DNA of 64,000 nucleotides from Cepaea nemoralis (Eukaryota > Mollusca > Gastropoda > Stylommatophora > Helicidae). A model generated the notes under the pieces. That model made no database searches and was not told the origin of the DNA. It saw nothing but the letters and a program-made list of their open reading frames with translations. Made by a program: the position numbers and the translations under genes. Shown here in pieces: positions 13,028 through 21,608 of this stretch; within the stretch, counting starts at the first letter, position 1, and every line of letters starts with the position of its first letter. Location of the stretch: positions 745,001 to 809,000 of the forward strand of contig JACEFZ010014551.1 in the NCBI GenBank assembly GCA_014155875.1, read 5' to 3'.

Positions 13028-13412
13028 TTGGCACTTTACTCAAGTGAGACCAAACTAGCGGATGATGCCCTCTACGCCATAGAGGCTCTACCAACTCTTG
13101 ACCACCTGGACACACTTCCAACCATAACAGAAGTTAAGTGTGCTATAAATGAACTTGCATCTGGCAAGGCTGCAGGTAAGGATGGGATTCCAATAGAGGT
13201 TATCAGGAGTGGGCAAGACACACTCACTCTACAGATCCACCAGCTAAAAGAGTTATGCCGTCGAGAAGGACAAGTCCCAATAAGATTTCAATGATTCAAG
13301 CATCATAACACTGTACAAGAACAAGGGCGACCGGAGCGACTGCAACAACTATAGAGGTATCTCACTTCTGTGTATTGTTGGAAAATTATTTGCCAGAGTT
13401 GTTCTGCGCAGA
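13028..13412 (+). pseudogene. LINE-E RT, N-terminal part
   Basis: This encodes the region before RT domain 1: an INELASGKAAGKDGIPIEV block (the conserved GKA-G-DGIP motif of RTE/CR1-type elements). A frameshift near 13290 is followed in another frame by the SDCNNYRGISLL-like block and RVVLRR, where the SINE-3 enters. Confidence 0.75.
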
Positions 13413-13645
13413 TGAGCGGTTGGCCGAGTGGCTAGAACGCCGGACTCTCATTCGGGAGACCCGGGTTCGATCCCTCGGTAAGGTGTGGGATTTTTTTCTG
13501 TCGGGGGCAAAAAGAAAATCCTAACCTGGACAGTTCGCGGCGACTGCACTAGCCAGGCGGCCTTTATTCCTCAGGCTCAAAGACCCCTCTCCCATACACC
13601 GCAAGGTACTATATTGGCAGTAAATGATAGTTGACAGTTTTGACA
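13413..13645 (+). mobile_element. SINE-3 inserted in LINE-E
   Basis: A 12-bp duplication GTTCTGCGCAGA (13401-13412 and 13646-13657) defines a 233-bp insertion. Its first 75 bp are tRNA-like: GGTTGGCCGAGTGGC (A box) and CCGGGTTCGATCCCTCGG (perfect B box). Removing it rejoins the LINE-E RT frame (ARVVLRR to LQVLGDQ). The tail is TAAATGATAGTTGACAG-like rather than poly-A. The anticodon arm is irregular and there is a long non-tRNA body, so it is a SINE, not a tRNA gene. Confidence 0.88.
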
Positions 13646-13822
13646 GTTCTGCGCAGACTTCAAGTCCTTGGAGATCAAATCTACCCCGAATCACAGTATG
13701 GCTTTCGACAGAACCGGTCTACCACTGATATGATATTCTCATTGCGACAAATGCAAGAAAAATGCCGTGAACAGAATTAGCCACTGTTTAGTGCCTTCAT
13801 CGACCTCACAAAGGCATTTGAT

Positions 13823-15076
13823 TTGGTCAGTCGTGAGGGTCTGTTCAAGGCACTAAAGAAGATTGGCTGCCCACCAACTCTTCTGTCCATTGTGGAATCT
13901 TTCCACACAGGCATGAAGGGTATAATCAAGTTTGATGGTGCAACTTCTGAAGAGTTTGAAATCAAGAGTGGAGTTAAGCAAGGTTGTGTACTATCTCCCA
14001 CCCTCTTTGGAATATACTTTTCACTTCTACTGAACTATGCCTTTCGTGATCAGGATGGTGGTATATACATTCACTCACGCTCAGATGGCGGTCTCTACAA
14101 TGCTCAGAGATTGAAGGCCAAGACCAAAATTAGGAGGGTACTGATCAGAGAGTTGCTTTTTGCAGATGATGCTGCAGTTACGACCCACTCTGAGGAAGAA
14201 TTGCAATGTCTACTATCTGCATTCCCCAATGCTTGTTCTGAATTTGGTTTAACAATTAGCAAAAAGAAGACACAGATTATGTCACAAGTTGCACATGGGG
14301 TACCATCAATCTTTATTGACGACGCCGAACTAGAGGTGGCAGACCATTTTACATATCTAGGATCAGTGGTAAATAGCAAAGTATCCCTAGATCAGGAAAT
14401 CAACAGCCGGATTAGTAAGGCAGCAACAACAATGAACATATTAAGAAAAAGAGTCTGGGAGAACAGGAAGCTTACTGCCAAGACAAAAGTCCTTGTCTAT
14501 CAAGTCTGCTTCCTTAGTACTCTTCTTTATGGCAGTGAAACCTGGACAACTTACTCACACCAAGAGAAACGTTTAAACAGCTTTCATATGCGGTGTCTGC
14601 GAAGAATTCTTGGTATTAAGTGGCAAGAAAAAATCACAAATACTGAAGTATTGGAAAGATCAGGTTGTGTGACAGTTTATTCCATGCTCAGTCTTCGTAG
14701 ACTTAGATGGATAGGACATCTTAGGAGGATGGATGATGGTAGAATACCAAAGGACATCTTTTTTGGTGAATTACAGATAGGTAAGAGATCTCAGGGTCGG
14801 CCTCTAATACGATACAAAGATGTGTGTAAGCGGGACATAATTGATACAGGCATTGATGATGCACAGTGGGAGCAAGTCGTTGCATGGAGGGCAAAGATCA
14901 GAAATGGAATAAAGACAAAGGAGAAAATTATTGTAGATAAAACACACACTGAGCGTGTAAGACGTAAGATGGTTCATGATGCTGGAAATGACCATGTGGT
15001 CACATGTACCCACTGTGATCGAACATTTACAGCGCGAATTGGCCTTATCAGTCACATTCGCTACCGCCATTGGTAA
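13823..15076 (+). CDS. LINE-E reverse transcriptase C-terminal part with C2H2 finger
   Basis: An uninterrupted 417-codon frame. It begins inside the RT palm (DLTKAFDLVSREGLFK lies just upstream, in frame from 13800). It contains SGVKQGCVLSPTLFG (domain 4), ELLFADDAAVTTHS with the catalytic Asp pair (about residues 112-125), FTYLGSVV (thumb entry), YGSETWTTY, RWIGHLRRMDD and a GKRSQGRPLIRYKD basic block. The last residues form a C2H2 finger: CTHCDRTF then IGLISHIRYRH. The finger probably binds nucleic acid. The listed start is only the first ATG in the surviving frame, not the native start. Confidence 0.85.
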   Translation: MVSREGLFKALKKIGCPPTLLSIVESFHTGMKGIIKFDGATSEEFEIKSGVKQGCVLSPTLFGIYFSLLLNYAFRDQDGGIYIHSRSDGGLYNAQRLKAKTKIRRVLIRELLFADDAAVTTHSEEELQCLLSAFPNACSEFGLTISKKKTQIMSQVAHGVPSIFIDDAELEVADHFTYLGSVVNSKVSLDQEINSRISKAATTMNILRKRVWENRKLTAKTKVLVYQVCFLSTLLYGSETWTTYSHQEKRLNSFHMRCLRRILGIKWQEKITNTEVLERSGCVTVYSMLSLRRLRWIGHLRRMDDGRIPKDIFFGELQIGKRSQGRPLIRYKDVCKRDIIDTGIDDAQWEQVVAWRAKIRNGIKTKEKIIVDKTHTERVRRKMVHDAGNDHVVTCTHCDRTFTARIGLISHIRYRHW

Positions 15077-15116
15077 AAACTATTATGCCTTTTTAAAGCA
15101 CAAACTATCGTCTGTC

Positions 15117-15349
15117 TCCAGTCTGTCTCTAACCGGTCTCTGTGGCTAAGGGCTTGCGAACGCGGTTAGTGAGCCCGTATACCCGGGTTCGAAACATGGC
15201 TGTGCTGGTTTTTTCGAAAAAGGTATAGGGGCCGGTCGTTCAGAAAGCAATGGCAAACTACTGAACGTAAAATTTGCCCAGGAATCACGAGCAGCGAAAA
15301 TGCTGGGGTTGACTGCTACGTCCTGCCAAGGACATGCAACTTAATTGTT
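15117..15349 (+). mobile_element. SINE-1 copy b, complete
   Basis: Flanked by the perfect 11-bp duplication TATCGTCTGTC (15106-15116 and 15350-15360). The head is tRNA-like: CTCTGTGGCTAAGGGCTTGCG (A box) and ACCCGGGTTCGAAACATGG (B box). The body has AGAAAGCAATGGCAAACTAC and the tail GGACATGCAACTTAATTGTT. This copy defines the length of the family, 233 bp. Confidence 0.88.
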
Positions 15350-15368
15350 TATCGTCTGTCAAGACGGC

Positions 15369-15372
<4 letters not shown>

Positions 15373-15448
<76 letters not shown>
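15373..15448. repeat. (TA)n microsatellite
   Basis: About 76 bp of TA, directly abutting the 5'-truncated LINE-B copy. Another (TA)n lies at that copy's 3' end, so LINE-B probably entered a TA array. Confidence 0.95.
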
Positions 15449-15451
<3 letters not shown>

Positions 15452-15714
15452 ACAAAAGAAGTCGCTGAAGCTATGGAACACATGGAGAAAGGAAAAACAG
15501 CTGGGCCAGATGAAATCACAATAGAAGATTTAGAAGTATTGGGATAATTTGGAGTAGATACATTAACCAAAATGTTAAATGATATTTACAGCAGTGGATC
15601 TTTACCCAGTGATATGCTGAAATCTGTATTTATAACTATACCAAAAAGACCAGGTGCAATAGAATGCGAAGATTTTCGTACGCTTAACCTCATAAACCAT
15701 ATCACTAAGCTTCT

Positions 15715-16623
15715 TCTTCTTCTTCTTCTTCTTCTTCTTCTTCTTCAGCATTCCGAGCCATTGAGGTTCTTTGCTGCAAATACAATCTGTCTCCATTCGT
15801 CTCTCTGGTGGACCTTCTCTTGCCAGTCGTTGATTCCAAGTGCTTGTAGGTCTGTATAGTATATTATCTCTCCACCGTCTTCTTGGTCTACCTCGGGGTC
15901 TACGGTCATTTATTTCCTGAGTGTAAGCGAGTTTTGTTTCCCTATTATCTTCCATTCTTTCTATATGCCCCAGCCATTGTAGTCTATTAGCCTTCATGAT
16001 ACCAGTGATTAGCGGGGACTTAAACAAATCATAAATGTCTTTGTTACTTCTTCTTTTCCACTCTCCACTTTGTGTATCCCTAATGGGTCCAAAGATGCGT
16101 CTTAAAATTTTGTTCTCAAAGGTTTGTAACAAGGCTTCGTCTCCTTTCGTTGTACTCCAGGTTTCAGAGCCATACAGCACAACTGGTCTGATCAGTGTTT
16201 TGTATATTGTGATTTTGGTGTTACGAGATAGCGCCTTTGATTTTAGTAGATGTTGTAGTGCATAGTATATCTTATTTCCAGAGTTGATTCTAGTTTGTAT
16301 TTCTTCCCTTATGATGTTGGAGCAGTTGAAGATTGTACCCAGGTATTTGTATGTTTCCGTTCTTTTAATGGTCAGTCCGATATCGAGGCTCATGTATTTG
16401 TTTCGTAACAAAGAAAGGTTTTTACAAAGGTGGGGATGTTAACCCCACGCTTCAACCCCCAACCTGGAGGACCAGGGTGTTTCTCTTTGTCTGTTCTCTA
16501 CCCTTTGACCTGTCCGGCTTGGGAGGCCCTGCTGGTAGCTACGCTACCGCCGGCATAGCTCTCAGGGTCATTGAGAAACTCAAGCTCCCCCACCACGACA
16601 AGGTGGAAACACCATCGGGGGAG
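15715..16623 (-). mobile_element. LINE-D insertion in LINE-B, probably with 5' inversion
   Basis: The duplication ACTAAGCTTCT at 15704-15714 and 16624-16634 bounds the insertion. On the minus strand, 16400-15745 encode the C-terminal RT of LINE-D (YKYLGTIFNC, YGSETWSTTKGDEALLQ, LQWLGHIERMEDNRE, RPRGRPRRRWRD), followed by an (AAG)n 3' tail, seen as CTT repeats at 15711-15746. The sense copy at 46.4-47.5 kb is the reference. The remaining 16412-16623 is GC-rich, is not continuous with LINE-D coding, and looks like a leader in the opposite orientation. Confidence 0.8.
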
Positions 16624-16826
16624 ACTAAGCTTCTACTCAGAATTATAATAAGAAGAACAAAAAAGAAAATAACAATGGAAATTAATGAAGAACAGTACGG
16701 TTTTATGGAATGAAAGGGTACAAACAATGCAATATATATAATACGAACACTAATAGAAAGGTCAATAGCAACACAGAAAGACATATATTTATGCTTCATA
16801 GATTATACTAAGGCATTTGATAAAGT

Positions 16827-17346
16827 TGTCAGGGTCTTAAACTTGGCTCGCTAACCTAACACATGTGAGACAGTACAAGTACAACGTGATTTGACGTAAG
16901 ACTCAACGACACACCGTTCAATGGATTTATTCACATATCAAATACAGAACGATGATCACAACAATATATACTTGATACTTCAATACACTTACATCCACAA
17001 TACAGCTCACAAGTCTGACTCTCAAGATGTCCAGACACTCGACTTTCAAGCACAGAAAACCACACAACGCCTTTCTCTCATCATACGTCTGTCCGAGTCG
17101 AAGTCCCAGAGCTGTCTGCCGCTAGTTCGCAACTTGCCTCCCACCTGAGGTGGCTTCACGAGGCATGCGTGCGTCTTGCGTCGTCCCGGTCTGACCGCTG
17201 GTCGTTCGTCAGCCAGCAATCTTGCAGGCCGGTAACTACCACTCGCCTGGCGGCGTAACGAAGTTGCTGCATCCCTGCTGGGAGCTAAGTCGCCTGGCGG
17301 GCGTAACGATGTCACTGCATCACTGTACCCTTTCTGGACTCTGACA
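16827..17346 (-). repeat. 3' LTR of the Gmr1-like element
   Basis: 520 bp with TGTCAG/CTGACA inverted termini. Relative to the other LTR it has one T/C difference near 17199 and an additional 48 bp around 17259-17306. The added part lies between two near-copies of CGCCTGGCGGCGTAACGA. A candidate polyadenylation signal (AATAAA on the minus strand) is at 16926-16931. Confidence 0.95.
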
Positions 17347-17355
17347 CGCTCCCCC
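17347..17355 (-). promoter_or_regulatory. Candidate polypurine tract
   Basis: On the minus strand GGGGGAGCG directly precedes the 3' LTR. This is where plus-strand DNA synthesis would start. It is short but correctly placed. Confidence 0.55.
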
Positions 17356-18761
17356 GGCAAATTCATGAAAGATGTCATCTTTCATGTATAATATATGTAC
17401 ATACTGGGTTAATATTCTAACCTTGTCAGAGTCTACCCTTCTGTTGTTATATACATTAGTATCAAAATACAAATAAATACACATATGCCATAGAAATATA
17501 TAAGAAATGGAAGTTGCATTCAACGACATGTGGTGTTCAACCTTTAACACATGTCAGGTTTCATCCTCTCGATGGCTGATTACCTCAATTGCATTAATGA
17601 CCCAGTCAGATCGGTAGTACCAGCTTCACGCATCTACCTCGCAGCATTCCAAAAAAAAAACGTAATAATATGGTTCTTGAAACAAAAACCATCTAGCTAG
17701 ACCGAAATACGGCTTTATATAAGTCGCATAAAACGCTCAAACCCTGACCTTATTTGGCCAGTAGCTCTTGTGTTGGTCTGCAATGTCGGCAACCCTCTGC
17801 CATGCCCAGTAGATGGCTACCTGTTGTGTCAACAATCTGGCAACAACATGGCTATTTATACGCAACACATTACTGAATACATTTCAAATTATGGCCCTTT
17901 GTGTAATGCTGTAATAACAAATAAATGAAAGGGGAATAATTTCAACATTAATGAAATACAATAATTTACAATAATTATCCTATTTCTTAGCGTCATCGCT
18001 TGACGTTTCTTCATATTAACGAGAAAAAGTCGGTAATATGAATACATTAATCAAGATATGATTCTAAGATTACACTACATAAATATATAAACACACAATT
18101 CGTGTATTTAAGTTTGTTGATTCCTAAAGATTTTAGAATCGTCATAGATTTTTAAACTTTTATTTGTCGTCTGCTAATTTTGCTCTAAATTTCTAACTAA
18201 TCCGGAAGTACACACGAACACTAAAATCAGCTGATGTTTAAGCTTGCAGAACACACTTGTTCCGGTTTGATGTAGTTACGGAAAGTACAATGTTCTCACA
18301 GTTCATGTGTTGGATGTTTCACTACAAAACCTTCTGGATTACGATTGACTGTTCATGTGTTGGATGTTTCACTACCGAACATTATGGATTTCGGTTCACT
18401 GCAATGGTGTAGCTGTCAATGTTTAGTTTACACGTTCACACACGTCTTTAAAATATCCCTGGAATGTTCCACACGCAGATGTCACTGTCAAATTGGATAG
18501 TTCGCTTACGGTAAGTTTTTGAGCGAATGTGACACTGTTCTTGTTCTTGGTATATACAATTAATAAAGTTCGCTTTCTACCACACACTACACAATTATAC
18601 ACGACAATCACTACATGAATTAGTAAAATAAGAACACTATATATAATGGGAGTAACCCCTATCACATTATATTGTAGACATTGCACAGCTTTTTGTGAAT
18701 GGAAAAAATTATTCACTTATAAATGGCTGTGTCGGTCTGAGTGTATTTGTACACACTGCAC
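17356..18761 (-). other. Element 3' region between RNase H and 3' LTR
   Basis: About 1.4 kb of AT-rich sequence, mostly without long frames. A 97-codon minus-strand frame (18716-18423) has one hydrophobic stretch (IIYSVLILLIHVVIVVYN). It sits where an env gene would lie, but it lacks a signal peptide, a cleavage site and envelope motifs, so I do not call it env. A 33-bp near-repeat (GTTCATGTGTTGGATGTTTC) occurs at 18302 and 18352. Confidence 0.5.
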
Positions 18762-21608
18762 TCAGACGTTGGCGCTTACTGGGTCGGTCGGACAACGGGA
18801 CAAAAGATCGGCAATTGAATTGCTTCTGCCTGGGATATGTCGAACCTCAAAGCTGTAATCTTGAAGTTTAAGAGACCAGCGCGCTACCATATGATTTGAA
18901 GGTACACCTGAATTTATAAATCGTAACGGGCTGCTGTCAGATTCCACGATGAAATGGCGTCCTAGAAGAAATCTGGACAATTTTGTTATACCCACCACTA
19001 ACGCTAGGGCTTCCAACTGAGGTATAGACCACGCCCGTTCTCTGGGCTTTAGTTTCCTTGATACGAAGTACACGGGATGGAGGATGTTATTGTACTCTTG
19101 TAACAAGACTGCTCCAATCGCCACGGAGCTAGCATCTGTACGCAATCTGAAAGGTAAATGGAGGTTGGGCAATTTCAGGATGAGATTATTTAAACTGTTA
19201 TCAGAAAAACACGCTAGTACTTTATTGAATGCAATTTTTAGGCATTCATTGTTTACAATTTTCTCTGGTTTATCTTTTGTTAGTAAATTAGTAAACACTT
19301 CGGTCAGTTCGGAAAAATCAGGAATGAACTGCCGGTAATAGTTTATCAGTCCCAACAAACTTCTGACTTGTTTTTTTGTAGTCGGAAGTGAGAGTTTTAG
19401 TATCTTGGACACAATGTTATCGTCTGTCATGACAAAGCCATTGGATATTTTGTACCCCAAGAAGGATATTTCCTGGTAGGCTATGTCTACTTTCGCAGGC
19501 TTTACTGTCAGTCCGTGCTGTCTAATACGTTCAAATGTCTGTTCTAACGTCTTAATGTGCTCTGTCATTGTCTCTGTGTGAACACAGATGTCGTCGATAT
19601 AGCAGATTATGTTAGGAATGTCTACTAGGAGAAGTCGTGTCATACGTACGAATGTGGCAGGGGCATTGACAAGCCCAAATGGAAGTTTGCACCATTCGTA
19701 CAGTCCCCAAGGTGTGGCAAATGCTGTCAGATGTCTGCTCTGTTCGTCTACTGCTATTTGCCAATATCCTTTCGTCATATCTATCTTCGTAAAGAACCTA
19801 GCGTCTGTCAGTTCTGTCAGAAGATCGTCAGAGTTAGCCATTGGCTCAAGATCTAGAACAGTTATTTTATTGAGCTTTCGATAGTCGATACACAGTCATA
19901 TTGTATTGTCCTTCTTGCGTACTATGACCATTGGAGATGAGAAGTCTGATTGGGATCGTCTTATGATGCTGTTTTTCTCTAAGTTGATGATCTCCTGATG
20001 TAAATGTTCTTTGTAATGTAATGGAATGGTGTATGGTCTGCATCTTATGGGTGTGTTTGATGTGAGTGTGATATGATGCTGTACTAATTCTGTTTGTCCT
20101 GGGTTGTTGGAAAAGATGGTGTTGTACTGTTGTATAAGCTGTTTGCAACTGTTTGTCTCTGCTTGAGTTAACTTTGGGTTGATTTTGATCTCCTTCAAGC
20201 AGTTTGTCGTGTCTAATGCAGGTGTTGGAATCTCGTCACTAACATCGTCATCTTCGTGATCTATTATCACTGTACAAGCTGTCGTATCGTCTTGTTCGTT
20301 GTCTCTGTTGTGGTATGGTCTTAGCATATTTATGTGAAATATTTTGTGTTTGTCTTTTATTTGGATTTCGTAATCTACAGGTGAAATCTGTCTCGTCACT
20401 TTAAAAGGTCCCTGCCAAGAATCAGTCAATAAGTGTCTGTCACTAGGTAGTAGAAGAAGAACGTCCTGTCCAGGTGTCAGCGTTATTGTCCTGTTACCTT
20501 TGTCAGCATACTGTCTATAAGTAGCACCAGATAATTTTAGTGCATTCTTTGCAATAACACAAGATTTGATGATTCTTTCACGCAATGATGTAACATATAC
20601 GTATGATGATATGGGTTTAAGTACTGGAGTAGAGTCAGTTAACATTTGGTGATAAATAGTCAATGGGCCCCGTGGTTTGGCACCATAGATAAGTTCAAAA
20701 GGAGAGAAACCGGTACTAGAATGTGGTACCTCGCGATAAGCAAAAAGAATAGCTGGTAGATATACATCCCAGTTATTGGGGTGCTCTTGCGTTACTTTTG
20801 CAAGCATGTGCTTTAGATCCCCGTTAAATTTTTCTATTACTCCACTAGAGTGAGGATGGTACGGGGAATTGAAACATTGCTTCACTCCCAACATTTTGGT
20901 GAAAGCTTGGGTAGATGCGGCAATAAACTGAGTGCCCCTATCAGATTGGATAGTATCTGGAAAACCTATCCGAGAAAATATATGGAAGAACACTTCCATT
21001 ATATCATTGGCAGTAATGTTCTTTAGCGGAATAGCTTCTGGCCAGCGACTACATTGATCAATGACAGTTAGAATATATTTATTCCCTCTAGTTGTTGTAT
21101 GATTAAGAGGGCCCACTATGTCGACAGATAGTTTTTCAAAAGGTCGACTGGCTAAGTCAGTAACTTGTAACTTTGCCTGTGGGTGTTTACCTTTTTTTAC
21201 CAGTTTCTGGCAGGTGTCACAACTTCTGCAATATTCTTTAATGTCATTGCAAAATTTGGGCCAATGAAACTGTGTCAGTAACCTTGATCTGGTCTTAACG
21301 TATGCCATATGCCCTGCAAGAGGTATATCGTGGGCAAGATGTAAGGCTTGCTTGCGATAATTAGTTGGCAAAACAGTTTGCTCTGTTGTATTGTCACCTC
21401 TGGTATAATACCTGGTGAGTATATCATTTTTCACAGCAAAATGCCATTTTGCATTCTTGGTTACCTTTGGCTTTTGGCCGATCAGATTAAAGTATTTTGA
21501 CAATGAAGGATCAGCTTTTTGAGCTGTTACAAACGTTTCCTTCATAGGTGTTAGTAGGTAGTGATACTGGGCTAAGCATTTGTATAGCCTCAGTTTGATT
21601 ACTTTCAT
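18762..21608 (-). pseudogene. pol of Gmr1-like element: integrase - RT - RNase H, one stop
   Basis: From the Met at 21608, residues 1-570 hold the integrase: an HHCC zinc region (H93, H100, C130, C133), a catalytic core with D163 (VDIVGPL), D223 (QSDRGTQF) and E259 (GVIEKFNG), spacing 35, then a GPF module near 400. The start of RT follows (PYTIPLHYKEHL, then SSPMVIVRKKD). A TGA at 19896-19898 interrupts; 18 codons later the same frame has a Met and continues for 359 codons. RT catalytic residues are TKIDMTKGYW and CYIDD; RNase H has RTDASS, QLEALAL and VESDSSPL, ending with IADLLSR. No chromodomain or protease is in this frame. The stop is consistent with a CGA to TGA change. Readthrough or recent inactivation are both possible. 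Confidence 0.9.

Larger units (their letters stand above)
12216..15105 (+). mobile_element. LINE-E: RTE-like LINE with C-terminal zinc finger, broken
   Basis: One LINE copy in sense orientation: AP endonuclease remains (12377-12850), linker and RT start (13028-13412), a SINE-3 insertion (13413-13645), and the RT core to the stop at 15076. The endonuclease nicks target DNA and the RT copies element RNA at the nick. The exact 5' end is not defined; I placed it at the start of the GC-rich leader. The frame is lost in the linker, so the copy cannot make a full protein, although its last 417 codons are open. A SINE-1 follows 12 bp after the 3' end. Confidence 0.75.

Noticed and set aside
13413..13490. 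tRNA gene with perfect B box
   Set aside because: It is the head of a SINE bounded by a 12-bp target-site duplication, with a long non-tRNA body and irregular arms. The same reasoning applies to the tRNA-like heads at 7552, 15135, 45174-45249 and 57890-57985.
18423..18716. Possible envelope remnant downstream of pol
   Set aside because: Only one hydrophobic stretch; no signal peptide, cleavage site or envelope motif. Position alone is not enough.
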